A DNA stretch of 64,000 bases from Amphiura filiformis. Lineage: Eukaryota; Echinodermata; Ophiuroidea; Amphilepidida; Amphiuridae. The notes under the pieces were generated by a model, which saw only the letters and a program-made list of their open reading frames with translations, made no database searches and was not told where the DNA came from. This document shows, piece after piece, positions 44,521 to 57,399 of this stretch; positions within the stretch are counted from its first letter, which is position 1; each line of letters begins with the position of its first letter. The DNA lies in NCBI RefSeq assembly GCF_039555335.1, contig NC_092646.1, forward strand, positions 23,872,893 to 23,936,892, read 5' to 3'. The translations under genes were made by a program, and so were the position numbers.

Positions 44521-47500
44521 TCTGCAGTAGACAGCAAGTTGTACACATTGCTATCTTCAGTAGATAGCAAGTTGTACACATTGCTATCTTCAGTAGATAG
44601 CAAGTTGTACACATTGCTATCTTTAGTAGATAGCAAGTTGTACACATTGCTATCTTCAGTAGACAGCAAGTTGTATACATTGCTATCTTCAGTAGACAGA
44701 AAGTTGTATACATTGCTATCTACAGTAGACAGGAAGTTGTACCCATTGTCCAGCAAGTTGTACCCATTGCTCTTTATAGTTGACAGCAAGTTGTATGCAT
44801 TACTATCTACAGTAGACAGCAAGTTTTACACATTTACACTATCTGCAGTAGACAGCAGGTTGTATGCATTGCTATCTTCAGTAGACAGCAAGCTGTATAT
44901 ACATTGCTATCTGCTGTAGACAGCAAGTTGTATGCATTGCTATCTTCAGTAGACAGCAGGTTGTATGCATTGCTATCTTCAGTTGACAGCAAGTTGTATA
45001 CATTGCTATCTGCTGTAGACAGCAAGTTGTATGCATTGCTATCTTCAGTAGACAGCAGGTTGTATGCATTGCTATCTTCAGTAGACAGCAAGTTGTATAC
45101 ATTGCTATCTGCTGTAGACAGCAAGTTGTATACATTACTATCTACAGTAGACAGCAAGTTGTACCCATTGCTATCTTTATAGCTGAAGCAAGTTGTACCC
45201 ATTGCTATCTTTATAGTTGACAGCAAGTTGTATGCATTGCTATCTTCAGTAGATAGCAAGTTGTACACATTGCTATCTTCAGTAGACAGCAAGTTGTATA
45301 CATTGCTATCATCAGTAGACAGCAAGTTGTACCCATTGCTATCTTTATAGTTGACAGCAAGTTGTATGCATTGCTATCTACAGTAGACAGCAAGTTTTAC
45401 ACATTGCTATCTGCAGTAGACAGCATGTTGTACGCATTGCTATCTTCAGTAGGCAGCAAGTTGTATGCATTGCTATCTTCAGTAGACAGCAAGTTGTATG
45501 CATTACTATCTACAGTAGACAGCAAGTTGTATACATTGCTATCATCAGTAGACAGCAAGTTGTACCCATTGCTATCTTTATAGTTGACAGCAAGTTGTAT
45601 GCATTGCTATCAACAGTAGACAGCAAGTTTTACACATTGCTATCTGCAGTAGACAGCATGTTATACGCATTGCTATCTTCAGTAGGCAGCAAGTTGTATG
45701 CATTGCTATCTTCAGTAGACAGCAAGTTGTATGCATTACTATCTACAGTAGACAGCAAGTTGTACCCATTGCTATCTTTATAGCTGAAGCAAGTTGTACC
45801 CATTGCTATCTTCAGTAGACAGCAAGTTGTATGCATTGCTATCTTCAGTAGACAGCAAGTTGTATACATTGCTATCTGCTGTAGACAGCAAGTTGTATGC
45901 ATTGCTATCTTCAGTAGACAGCAGGTTGTATGCATTGCTATCTTCAGTAGACAGCAAGTTGTATACATTGCTATCTGCTGTAGACAGCAAGTTGTATACA
46001 TTACTATCTACAGTAGACAGCAAGTTGTACCCATTGCTATCTTTATAGCTGAAGCAAGTTGTACCCATTGCTATCTTTATAGTTGACAGCAAGTTGTATG
46101 CATTGCTATCTTCAGTAGATAGCAAGTTGTACACATTGCTATCTTCAGTAGACAGCAAGTTGTATACATTGCTATCTTCAGTAGACAGCAAGTTGTATAC
46201 ATTGCTATCATCAGTAGACAGCAAGTTGTACCCATTGCTATCTTTATAGTTGACAGCAAGTTGTATGCATTGCTATCTACAGTAGACAGCAAGTTTTACA
46301 CATTGCTATCTGCAGTAGACAGCATGTTGTACGCATTGCTATCTTCAGTAGGCAGCAAGTTGTATGCATTGCTATCTTCAGTAGACAACAAGTTGTATGC
46401 ATTACTATCTACAGTAGACAGCAAGTTGTACCCATTGCTATCTTTATAGCTGAAGCAAGTTGTACCCATTGCTATCTTTATAGTTGACAGCAAGTTGTAT
46501 GCATTGCTATCTTCAGTAGATAGCAAGTTGTACACATTGCTATCTTCAGTAGACCGCAAGTTGTATACATTGCTATCTTCAGTAGACAGCAAGTTGTATA
46601 CATTGCTATCATCAGTAGACAGCAAGTTGTACCCATTGCTATCTTTATAGTTGACAGCAAGTTGTATGCATTGCTATCTACAGTAGACAGCAAGTTTTAC
46701 ACATTGCTATCTGCAGTAGACAGCATGTTGTACGCATTGCTATCTTCAGTAGGCAGCAAGTTGTATGCATTGCTATCTTCAGTAGACAGCAAGTTGTATG
46801 CATTACTATCTACAGTAGACAGCAAGTTGTACCCATTGCTATCTTTATAGCTGAAGCAAGTTGTACCCATTGCTATCTTCAGTAGACAGCAAGTTGTATG
46901 CATTGCTATCTTCAGTAGACAGCAAGTTTTACACATTGCTATCTTCAGTAGATAGCAAGTTGTACACATTGCTATCTTCAGTAGACATCAAGTTGTATAC
47001 ATTGCTATCTTCAGTAGACAGCAAGTTGTATACATTGCTATCTTCAGTAGACAGCAAGTTGTACCCATTGCCATCTTTATAGTTGACAGCAAGTTGTACC
47101 CATTGCTATCTTTATAGCTGAAGCAAGTTGTACCCATTGCTATCTTCAGTAGACAGCAAGTTGTATGCATTGCTATCTTCAGTAGACAGCAAGTTGTATA
47201 CATTGCTATCTGCTGTAGACAGCAAGTTGTATGCATTGCTATCTTCAGTAGACAGCAGGTTGTATGCATTGCTATCTTCAGTAGACAGCAAGTTGTATGC
47301 ATTGCTATCTTCAGTAGACAGCAAGTTGTATGCATTACTATCTACAGTAGACAGCAAGTTGTACCCATTGCTATCTTTATAGCTGACAGCAAGTTGTACC
47401 CATTGCTCTCTTTATAGTTGACAGCAAGTTGTATGCATTGCTATCTACAGTAGACAGCAAGTTTTACACATTGCTATCTTCAGTAGACAGCAGGTTGTAT

Positions 47501-48312
47501 GCATTGCTATCTTCAGTTGACAGCAAGTTGTATACATTGCTATCTGCTGTAGACAGCAAGTTGTATGCATTGCTATCTTCAGTAGACAGCAGGTTGTATG
47601 CATTGCTATCTTCAGTAGACAGCAAGTTGTATACATTGCTATCTGCTGTAGACAGCAAGTTGTATACATTACTATCTACAGTAGACAGCAAGTTGTACCC
47701 ATTGCTATCTTTATAGCTGAAGCAAGTTGTACCCATTGCTATCTTTATAGTTGACAGCAAGTTGTATGCATTGCTATCTTCAGTAGATAGCAAGTTGTAA
47801 ACATTGCTATCTTCAGTAGACAGCAAGTTTTAAACATTGCTATCTTCAGTAGATAGCAAGTTGTACACATTGCTATCTTCAGTAGACAGCAAGTTGTATA
47901 CATTGCTATCTGCTGTAGACAGCAAGTTGTACCCATTGCTATCTTTATAGTTGACATCAAGTTGTACCCATTGCTATCTTTATAGTTGACAGCAAGTTGT
48001 ATGCATTGCTACAGTAGACAGCAAGTTTTACACATTGCTATCTGCAGTAGACAGCAAGTTGTATACATTGCTATCTACAGTAGACAGCAAGTTGTACCCA
48101 TTGCTATCTTTAGCTGACAGCAAGTTGTATGCATTGCTATCGGCAGTAGACAGCATGTTGTACGCATTGCTATCTTCAGTATACAGCAAGTTGTATCCAT
48201 TGCTATCTTTAGTTGACAGCAAGTTGTATGCATTGCTATCTACAGCCGACAGCAAGTAGTACGCATTGCTATCTTCAGTAGACAGCAAGTTGTATACATT
48301 GCTATCTGCTTT
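44520..48312. repeat. 33-bp satellite, about 115 units, with higher-order blocks
   Basis: The unit is approximately CATTGCTATCTTCAGTAGAC followed by AGCAAGTTGTACA. Its period of 33 (a multiple of 3) keeps several frames open on both strands, giving 11-residue peptide repeats such as LLSSVDSKLYT (+) and NLLSTEDSNVY (-). GCTATCT...AGACAGC within each unit is an inverted repeat. Variant units (CTTTATAGCTGAAGC, CTTTATAGTTGACAGC) recur as blocks near 45160, 46030, 46435 and 47700. Variation is not concentrated at third positions in any frame, so I treat it as non-coding. Confidence 0.92.
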
Positions 48313-50689
48313 CATGTTCATCTATTTTTTGTTGTTTTTTGATAAACTGTGTTTTAAATTGTACTTGTCTGTTTTTTGTTGTTTACCCTGCATGGGTTTG
48401 TGTTTCCATTCTTTGTGTTTTTAATGAATAAAGAGTGATTGATATGATATAAATTCATTTTTCGCCAGTTATAAGATGAACAAACATATAATTTACAACT
48501 AAACACTGTGTTGCATCCATGAAAACTCTTTCTACCATTTCTTGAATCATATCATGATGTCATTAGTAAACAGATGTAGACATGCATAGCCAACAGCAGC
48601 AGCACAACCAGGGTGTTTATCAAAAGTAAATACCATGACCAAGACATAGACCAGGGTGTATGATATCAAAGTAAACAGAAAGCATGATTTAGACTAAAAT
48701 GCACCCTATCCCCAAACTCCAGGTTAACAATATCCTGCAGGATCCAATTTTACAAACATGACCACTATTTCAAGTTAAAGAAGGTCAACAAACATCTTTC
48801 AATTTACCTCTCTCTATTTCCAATTTGAACTTCCATTGGGATTATCAGCAGATGTTGCAGAACCACTATTCTCATCAGTGCTGGGATGTACCGATCCAGA
48901 TTCATAATCAATGCTCTCAAAGGGCTTACTGTAATAAAACGAATTGAATTCAATCTTATTTTTATTCATCAACAACATTGTACTTGCCTATTTCTCTTCA
49001 GATATTTTGCATGAAAAAAATTGATGCTTCCTGATGTTTCCTTATGCCAAACACAAACCTCCATCCTATTTCCATATTGTACCTAATAAATGCTCCAGCT
49101 CCAATAAATGCCCCATGCATATTTTTTCACTGAAAAAGTGACTGAAATGCAAAAACTGGCATAAGCTTAGCTAAAAACTGGCATTTGCAGCATATTTGAT
49201 ATCAATAAATTGCATGGACAAAACTACCAACTTTCATGCAGTCCATTACCAAATCAAAGTAGAATCACATTCTTGCATAAAATGCACCGCTCGATAACAG
49301 ATTTACAGATGACCTGCTGCTTGTCAACTCTTGTTGTTTCTTGATTCTTGATTCTGGACACAATCATCTTGGATTTGAACTGGAAGTAGGTCGTATTTCT
49401 TGATTTTAATGCCCTCTTTCAAAAACTCCACAATATGCACAAAATAAGGACAAAAAATAACATAAAGTTTAGGAAATTGGACAAACAAAACCTTTCCAAC
49501 CAAGTAAAGCAGGGACTAGGGATTTCAACATCAATAAGCTTAGATACTGAATAAGTTAGTGATGGTGATAACTACATTTTCAAAATTTCTAATTTTGTTT
49601 TTGAGTAGATCAGATCATGTCACATCTATGTATTTGTTTTAATTTTATAACATGCTGTACCATACATTACAGATCTCATCAAATTCAATAATTACCTGCA
49701 TGCTCTAGCAGCAGCTTTAATCTAGCTCACCTGCCTGTTGTTGAGCACCCCAACAGCATTATTTGCCCTCTCCTCTGTCTTTATCAACTTTCAATCCAAG
49801 CAGGCAATCACAGCTGCAAGATCTATAGAAAAGAAAAAGGAAAACTCATTGTTGATGGGTTAAAAAAATTGGGCTGGCTGTCCAAAACACAATGTCCTTG
49901 ATATAGGTAGAGTGCGCCCCATATTATATAGTGCAGCTACTCCCATGTTTGATTGGATTTCCTGAAGAGCAGGAAACCACAAGATTTTACCATGCACATG
50001 CATGCATCTGGGCCAGAGCCAAAAATGGTCATCACTCAACCTAAAAGTTATAAAATTGACACCACGTATAATGCATTGTCCAGTTTCAATTCTGTTGTTT
50101 GATTTTTGATACTTTCATAAAGATCATTAATATGGAAACATTAAAAAAAATGTGTTTCTGCTGCATTTATTTTTGAGGTGATATGCCTACTTTTTCTGTT
50201 TGCAACCAGACATGTCATCTCTCCTATTTATACAATACTCATCGTCATTTTTATAGGGGGTAGCGGGTTTTAGGCTGAACAAAAAAAATGGGTATGACAC
50301 AGAACCATCACATACCTGTTTCCTCTCCATAAGGATTACATTTGCACCATTACATTTTGAAAATGGTCCTTAACTCTCTCCTTCATCATGAGGGCCACAT
50401 CAATAATTGTTCAGACTACATTTTGTATATAGGCACAAACATCCCCTTCCACATAGCACTGTGGTCAGTGTGGTGGCAATTCTGTCTCTGTAAATTAAGA
50501 ATTAGGGTATATAATTATATCAGACATAACTGACCCTGACCTGTTAGCGCTGCTCGTCCTGCTTGGCTACCCCGTGATTAGCACCAGAACCCTGTTTTAC
50601 CAAAAAAGTAAGGTATTATAGCAAACCTTGCACAATGAAGATAGTAAAGTCAGCAAACACCTTGTATATACCAAAGACAGTAAGTCGAA
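48313..50689. other. About 2.4 kb without recognisable genes
   Basis: AT-rich spacer between two oppositely oriented arrays of the 33-bp satellite. No coding signal or terminal repeats were seen. Confidence 0.4.
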
Positions 50690-51445
50690 TTCATGCCTTG
50701 CTGTCTTTGGTAAACACCACATCTACTGCAGATAGCAAGGCATACTTGTTGTTTGCTGAAAATAGTAAGGTATACAACTTGCTGTCTACTGTAGATAGCA
50801 AGGATATGCATAAAACTTGACATCTACTGATAATAACAAGGTATATATAACTTGCTGTCTACTGTAGATAGCAATGCATACAATTTGCTGAACATAGTAA
50901 GGTATACAACTTCTTCTCTACTACTGTAAGCATACACCTTGCTATTTACTGAAGATAGCAAGGCATACCACCTTGCTGTCTACTGAAGAAAGCAACCATA
51001 TAAAGAGTTGCCAATTAACTGAAGATACATGTAGCACGACAAACAAATTGCTGCTTACTGTAGATAGCAAGGCTAGGCATACAACTTAGATAGCAAGGCA
51101 TATAACTTGCTTTCTACTGTACAGGTAGATAGCAAGGCATACAACTTGCTCTCTACTGAAGATAGTAAGATACAAGTTGAGGTCTGCTGGAGATAGCATG
51201 GCACACAACTTGCTGTTCACTGAATTGCTGTCTACTGTATGTAGCAAGGGCATGCATACATCTTGGCATCTGCTGATAATAGCAAGGCATGCATCATGCT
51301 GTCTTCTGTAGATGGCAAGATATACAACTGGCTGTCTAATGAAGATAGCAAAGGTATACAACTTGCTGTCTACTGTAGATAACATGCAAGGCATACAACT
51401 TGCTGTTCATTGAAAATAATATGGTATGCAACTTGCTGTCAACTC
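50690..51445. repeat. Diverged 33-bp satellite in inverted orientation
   Basis: Copies of ACTTGCTGTCTACTGTAGAT followed by AGCAAGGCATACA are the reverse complement of the 44.5-48.3 kb unit. They are far more divergent, with broken spacing. A trace also occurs at about 54010-54070. Confidence 0.8.
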
Positions 51446-52834
51446 AACATTTTTGGACTCAAACATGAACTTTAGGACCTGAGTCAAAATCCCATATTAC
51501 TTGACTCGAAACTTCAATGACTTGACTCAAGCCCTTCATGACTCAACTTGACTTGAGACTCGAGCATGGTGACCCGATTACAAGTCTGATGAGAGCTATT
51601 CTTCCTTCAACCATCTTGTAGGTACAAATTGATTTGTGTGTGCATCAGTTGGACAATACTTGCAGAGCATCACACAACTGTTATCGTGCATTGGCGTGTT
51701 GGTTTGTGTGCGTGAAGTATCAAATGCTGAAGGCACCCAAAAACACATGTATGTACCTACAAGATGGCGGACATGACATTACAAGAATAACCACCACAGT
51801 TTCTATGTATACTAATTTTAAAATGTGTCTGGATAAATGTTCGTTTTTCTCATTATTATCCAACAAAAGTATGTTGAACCTAAATGAAGAATTGCATGCC
51901 ATTTGTGTAATTATACAGCTAATTTTTCTGCCTGTATACTTTTCATACACTCCTAGATAGTGAGAAACAGTAGTGAATGGATAAATGTATTATATCGTTG
52001 ATGTCATGGGCTTAACTTTGGTTGACAATAGAATAAGCATTGATTGACAAGGTTACCCCTACATCCTTGTTGTTAGTGAAATCCCCGGTGAAATCACAAT
52101 GAGGTAAACCATAAAACCTAGAGCGAATGGACTTTACATGTGATGTTGTCTTCTCAGACTTGATATTATAAGCATATCAAAGTCCTAATGTGGAGAATAT
52201 CAGTCTGAGCAACCTTAGTTGTATAGTTGAATATTACTACTACTACATAGAGTCCACAAGTTCCCCCTAAATACTTTTTGAAATAATCGAAAAATATTTG
52301 ACAGAATGCAAATTTGTAAAAAGGTAAGGATAGCTTTATACCAAATCTACACACATGGCCTACCTTGCCACGGGGGAGTAGCTTGCCCGGCCAAGCTTTC
52401 TGTCGCCATCTACCCTATCAAAATATTTGGGGGATTTATACCCCACACCCCAGGTCGGATCTACGCCTCTGGTCGCAACACGGTGTATGTTAAGTCAGTT
52501 GCATTGCATATGATATGCCGGTGTTTTATAAATAGGCACGATAAAATGATATGAATGGGGGGTGTCTTGAGGTTGGAAATATTTCAAACTGAAAGCTGTA
52601 ATCAGGAGCGTAGGCGGGAGGTAGTCGCCCCCTATGATCACTAAAAAAAAAACCCAGTTTTTTAATGTTTTTTCAGTCAGAAAAGGACAAAATTTTGCGC
52701 ATTTGTGAGTGTGGCGAGCTTAAAAAATTAGGTTCTTTATGCTTTCTTGGTCAAAATTTTAGGAAAAGGTCCAAAACAGGTCTACCTTCTAAAATCAGCC
52801 CCCAATAAATCCTGGCTACACTAATACATTACTG
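51446..52834. other. No gene seen
   Basis: ACTTGACTC/GACTTGAG words repeat at 51450-51560. The frames at 51634-51960 and 52306-52554 have no recognisable domain. Confidence 0.4.
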
Positions 52835-52909
52835 GCTAGCACTTGCTCGAGAAACACTAGCCACGAATGCTCGAGGCATTCGTGGCTAGTGTTTCTCGAG
52901 CAAGCTAGC
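52835..52909. repeat. 75-bp near-perfect hairpin
   Basis: GCTAGCACTTGCTCGAGAAA begins the left arm, which reads to GCCACGAATGC. After a TCGAG centre the right arm is its exact complement except for a 2-nt bulge (AC). This gives about 34 paired bases with almost no loop. It is flanked by further CTAGCA words. Confidence 0.9.
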
Positions 52910-53413
52910 ACTAGCAGTGACTTGAGTAAGCTTAAAGCTTTAGCGTGTTTAAATAGTTACTGTCCTAGTTCAGTTCGTGAAATAACCCATTAAAACAAAC
53001 TTAGAAAAGAGTACTACGATCTTCTATAATAATCTTACCAAAACTGACAACACAAATCCGTAGCAGTCTGGCGATTTGGATCTTAAATTCGCACAAACAA
53101 CGAGGAAAGTTGCATCACCGAAGTACAATGTATGCCGTGTGTCGCCGTCCAGATTCAGATTCATGTCCATTTGTAAACAAAGTTGAACACCCCGCTACCC
53201 CGCTGAAGTGCGTGGCCCGTTGACCATTTTTGGAAAGTGTACGTACATATACATGTACGTCGTTGTGTGCATGTACAGTGGGTAACTTGATTTCTGACCA
53301 AGATTCTGCTTGCTGCATCTGCCACTTTGGACACAGCGCATTGCCGCTGGTCACCGCTAGCGTTTCTGGTGCAACTGCGTTGAAGCAAAATCGTCAGATC
53401 GACAAATATGAAA

Positions 53414-53920
53414 CCCGGGGGTTGGGAGCACTCCAACTTAGGAGGTGACGCGTATGTAGGGCTGTTAAGACCCCCCTTTTCAGCATCGCTGTCACCCAAA
53501 GACCCCATATTTTTTTACGAACAAATGCTCTGTCACCCGAAGACCCCCTATTTTTCCATTTGATCTGTCACCCAAAGACCCTTACAAGTTCAATTTGAAC
53601 AGCAACTTTCATTTATCATTGATTTTGTTACTTATTTTGAAAAAACAAAGAAATTTGAAGCCATTTAGAACTAGAAATTCGATTTTCGAGGTTTCTGTGG
53701 CGCTGTTTCGGTTCTCACCCAAAGATTCCATTTAAAAAAGGTCATGTTCTCACCCAATGACCCCATATTTTTTACATTTTGCTCTCACCGAATGCCAAAA
53801 ATCATGCTCTCACCCATTGACCCCATATTTTTTACATTTTGCTCTCACCGAATGCCCCTTAGTGCGAAAGTGCCAGCCCTACACCTATATCCATTTCAAA
53901 TTGAAGTGCCTCCCCCCGGG
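53414..53920. mobile_element. 507-bp TIR element (CCCGGGGG ends) with 7-bp duplication
   Basis: CCCGGGGGTTGGGAGCACTC at the left is mirrored by the right arm ending GCCTCCCCCCGGG. GTAGGGCTG / CAGCCCTAC mark the inner arm ends. TATGAAA flanks both sides (53407-53413, 53921-53927). The interior repeats CTGTCACCCAAAGACCCC and TCTCACCCAATGACCCC words. Confidence 0.8.
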
Positions 53921-54439
53921 TATGAAACCAGCATTACACGATTATGCGAGAATGAAGTATATATAATTATATACAACAGGCTTAACCCTGCTAATCTATG
54001 CTTGGTAACCCGCAACTTGAGTTGCTGCTGTCTTCAGTAGATAACTTGAAAGTTTTGTTGCTATCTACTCACGGTTGTTTGATGTGATCATTTATTAATT
54101 TTTCTAACAAAACATATAATGTTCAATTCTAAACCTGAATAATACTAACAGCTATCACACTAATAAACTGTATATACACAGATACCTTTGTCATTTTAGT
54201 CTTTTTGTTGATGCTCTAATACCATTATACAAGCGTCTACCCCTTGTAAAGATGCAAACAAGATTTAAGAAATGACTTCAAACAACCGTGTACTGTACAG
54301 TGTGGGCCAAAAACAACTTTACCCAATTTAAAAGGTTCATATCTCAAAATTGAAAAGTCTGCTTCAAATTGTTTTCACATATTCGTAAAAACACATTCTT
54401 AAGAGTATTTGGTAAAAAAACTATTCAAAAATGTATTAA

Positions 54440-54871
54440 AATAAAATCGTGACGCTAGTTTTAAATCAAAGGGTCAAAATTAACTTTGTCCACGCGAAGG
54501 CCTACTGGCTGTCAACTTGCGACGGTCATTGGGAATGTCAAACACAAAGTTTCTTGGAAGGTTACCATGGTTACCTCTGGGGCATATTCTCTCACATTTT
54601 GTGTGGACACTGTGCCATTCATCCCAAAGTTCGCTTCATCCACGACCACAACGTCTCTAAGGAAGCGCTGGGGCTGTGGGGCATATTTACAAGCCAGTTG
54701 CAAAATGCCAATCTTCTACCTGAATCTAGCTGAAGTCCTTTGTTATCTTGTAAGGATGCCAATTGATGTCATGTTTTACTATTCGCCTGAATATTGTACG
54801 TGATATGTTCGGCAAATTGTTGCGTCGAGAACTGACTCTGGGGTTAGCTGCAAGTTCCCTTTGAACCGCTG
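54440..54871 (-). pseudogene. Mariner-like transposase, central and DDE part (broken)
   Basis: On the minus strand from 54871 the reading is AVQRELAANPRVSSRRNNLP then RTIFRRIVKHDINWHPYKI, the second DNA-binding helix region of Tc1/mariner-type transposases. Stops and frameshifts follow. Then FLRDVVVVDEANFGMNGTVS and TQNVREYAP carry the first catalytic D (D-E-A-x-F) and the usual N-G-x-V-x-x-Q-N signature. The downstream catalytic residues are not in frame. It is inactive. Confidence 0.8.
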
Positions 54872-55038
54872 TACTTCTACTTCTACTTCTATGCATATTC
54901 TCATCAAAAGCCTGTTCAGCAACTGGATGAGGGACTGCTGTGCGGTGCTTCTAGCAGTGGACGAATGTGCTCTGTGCTCAGCCTCTTCTATTTACAGGTG
55001 CAAGTTCATTTGGTGCAAGTAAAACATCTGCCATGGAT

Positions 55039-57399
55039 TTAGTTGGCTTTGATGGCTTCCTTGAACTGCTCCACAGTGGGCAGTTCAATGGTGATTTGCG
55101 GAAGCGCATCCCAGTCCCGTAGTGTCCTCGGGAAAAAACTGTGCTTGTATGTGTCTGATGATGAGCCGAGTCGTGTAAAGCGATGATGCTGACTGCTACG
55201 AGTAGTTCTGGTTCTTGGTGTTAAGTAGTTTGGCATGGGTATGGCTATGAGTTGATTTGTGACTTTGTAGAACATGGTGAGGCGAGCGTTCCTCCTTCTT
55301 TCTTCAAATGTAGGTATGCCAAGTTCTTGTTGCATTGCAGTAACGCTAGCCTCCCTTTGATAGTTGCCGGATATGAATCGGATAGCCCTTCTTTGGATCT
55401 TCTCAAGCTGGTCTATTTGGTTTTGTTTATGGGGATCCCACACGACCGAGGCGTATTCCAGTTGTGAGCGCACAAGTGAGGTGTAGGCTTGCTTTTTTAT
55501 TTCTGTTGAGCACTTTCCCAGGTTCCTCCTTAGAAAGCCGAGGGTTCTGCCTGCCTTGGATGCTACTGACTCAATATGTGTTTTCCAGCTGAGCTGCTCA
55601 TGGAGTTCAACGCCGAGGTATGCTTGACTAGATGCAGTACACAGCTCCTCTCCTCCCATGATGTAGGTGTGGGTGATTGGCGTTTTCTTGCGATGTATTC
55701 TCATGGTGTAGCATTTTTTAGCATTAAAGCTCATTTGCCATAGGTCAGACCATTCCTTCAGGTTGTCAAGATCTTTTTGAAGTTTGGAGGTGTCACTGGG
55801 AGATGTAATGGTGCGAAACAACAGGCAGTCGTCAGCAAACAACTTGATGGTAGAACTTATGTTGTTACCAATGTCATTTATGAAGAGTAAAAACATTAAA
55901 GGCCCCAGTACTGTGCCCTGAGGCACTCCAGAGTCTACATGAACTGTTGGTGAGGCTTCTCCATCTACAACCACTCTCTGCGTCCTGTTTGTAAGCCAGT
56001 TTTGGATCCATCCGTTGGTTTTGTTGTTGATACCGTAGAAGACAAGCTTCTTTAGGAGACGTTGGTGGGCCACCGTATCAAACGCCTTTGAGAAATCCAA
56101 TATCAAGACATCTGTTTGGTGGTGGTTGTCGAGCGATCTGGCAATCTCTTCCAAAGTGCTTATCAGCTGGCTTTCTGTGGAATGCTTTTGGCGAAATCCA
56201 TGTTGATACCAGGCCAGAATGTGGTTCTTGTCAAGGTGTTCCATGATGGAATGAAAAATAATATGTTCCATGATCTTGGTGGTTACGCATGTGAGTGACA
56301 CTGGGCGGTAGTTTGCTGGAAGGCTTTTATTTCCTTTTTTGAAGATGGCTACAATGTTGGCAGATAACCAGTCGTTGGGTAAGGTGCTAGTGTCATATGA
56401 TTGCGTGAATATTACTTGCAAAATTGGTGCAATTTGTTTTGCCGTCTCTCTAATCACACGAATCGGGATGAGGTCAGGGCCACAAGCTTTCTGTGGATTC
56501 AAATTGCCAAGCAATTTCTCTATGCCTTCTGTGGTGAAGATAATGTTCGGCATGGCAGGGTACGGGCTGGGCCCCTTATCAGGGAATGATGCTGTATCCT
56601 CCTCTGTAAACACAGACTGATACTGCCTATTCAGGACATCAGCTTTGGAGGCACTGGTAGTAGCTAGTCCTCCTTCAGTTTTCAGAGTTGGTATTCCTCC
56701 ACTATCCTTCTTTTGGCTGTTAATGAACTTCCAAAACTTCTTCTTGGACTCAATCATGGTGTTATCATTATCAAGTATACTTCGAATATACTCTTCATAT
56801 GCCCTCTTCATGCTACTCTTAATAACTTTGCGTATTTCCCTGAAGTCCTTCCAGTTCTTTTCCGAACCATTACGTTTTGCTTTCTTCCAAATTCTTTTCT
56901 TCTTTCTAATTTGTCTCTTGATTGTCATATTCATCCATGGTACATCCTGCCAAGATGAGATCTGCTTTTGTGGAATGTGCTTGTCCATGAGATGAAAGAG
57001 TTCTGTTTTAAAGGATGTCCAATTTGTTTCCACATCATTATCTGTGGGGTTTGATTGCAAAAAAGAGTCTTTGTATTGTTCCATTTCATCTCTAATACCA
57101 TCCATATTTCCCTTTTTATACAGATAAACTTTGCGTGGCTTCTTGCGGGCGTATTTCACTGTGGTATCAAGCTGTACTGCAACCGCATCGTGATCTGACA
57201 TTCCGGGTGCTGTCTCCACTTTTCTGATCTGATCTGGTATAGTGGTGAAAACTAGATCTAATATATTTTCACCACGAGTGGGGATTCGCTGCACCTGGCT
57301 AAGCATGTTATCATTGGCCAAATCAATCATTGTTTGATTCAAATGGCGACCATATTGTGGTTTGTTTTCCAGTAACGATGGTTCCATTCTCCCAGTCAA
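55039..57399 (-). CDS. Retrotransposon reverse transcriptase (786 codons, long intact frame)
   Basis: The frame encodes the endonuclease C-terminus and a full RT. Approximate residue positions: SDHDAVAVQ (68-76, last endonuclease block), KACGPDLIP (304-312), NYRPVSLT (363-370), DFSKAFDTV (435-443), GVPQGTVLGP (491-500) and the catalytic FADD (521-524, F in place of the common Y or A). The C-terminal region has LEYASVVWDPH, LEKIQRRAIRFI and FFPRTLRDWDALP. This fits CR1/L2/jockey-type ORF2. The RT part has no stops, so the insertion is young compared with other relics here. Its ATG at 57399 is not a true start; the frame is the continuation of 57323-57958 across a frameshift. Confidence 0.95.
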   Translation of the reverse strand: MTGRMEPSLLENKPQYGRHLNQTMIDLANDNMLSQVQRIPTRGENILDLVFTTIPDQIRKVETAPGMSDHDAVAVQLDTTVKYARKKPRKVYLYKKGNMDGIRDEMEQYKDSFLQSNPTDNDVETNWTSFKTELFHLMDKHIPQKQISSWQDVPWMNMTIKRQIRKKKRIWKKAKRNGSEKNWKDFREIRKVIKSSMKRAYEEYIRSILDNDNTMIESKKKFWKFINSQKKDSGGIPTLKTEGGLATTSASKADVLNRQYQSVFTEEDTASFPDKGPSPYPAMPNIIFTTEGIEKLLGNLNPQKACGPDLIPIRVIRETAKQIAPILQVIFTQSYDTSTLPNDWLSANIVAIFKKGNKSLPANYRPVSLTCVTTKIMEHIIFHSIMEHLDKNHILAWYQHGFRQKHSTESQLISTLEEIARSLDNHHQTDVLILDFSKAFDTVAHQRLLKKLVFYGINNKTNGWIQNWLTNRTQRVVVDGEASPTVHVDSGVPQGTVLGPLMFLLFINDIGNNISSTIKLFADDCLLFRTITSPSDTSKLQKDLDNLKEWSDLWQMSFNAKKCYTMRIHRKKTPITHTYIMGGEELCTASSQAYLGVELHEQLSWKTHIESVASKAGRTLGFLRRNLGKCSTEIKKQAYTSLVRSQLEYASVVWDPHKQNQIDQLEKIQRRAIRFISGNYQREASVTAMQQELGIPTFEERRRNARLTMFYKVTNQLIAIPMPNYLTPRTRTTRSSQHHRFTRLGSSSDTYKHSFFPRTLRDWDALPQITIELPTVEQFKEAIKAN

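Noticed and set aside
44420..48321. Dozens of 60-160-codon frames on both strands with LLSSVDSKLY or NLLSTEDSNVY repeats
   Set aside because: They are translations of a 33-bp satellite whose period is a multiple of three. Sense and antisense frames are equally open, and no frame shows coding-type variation.
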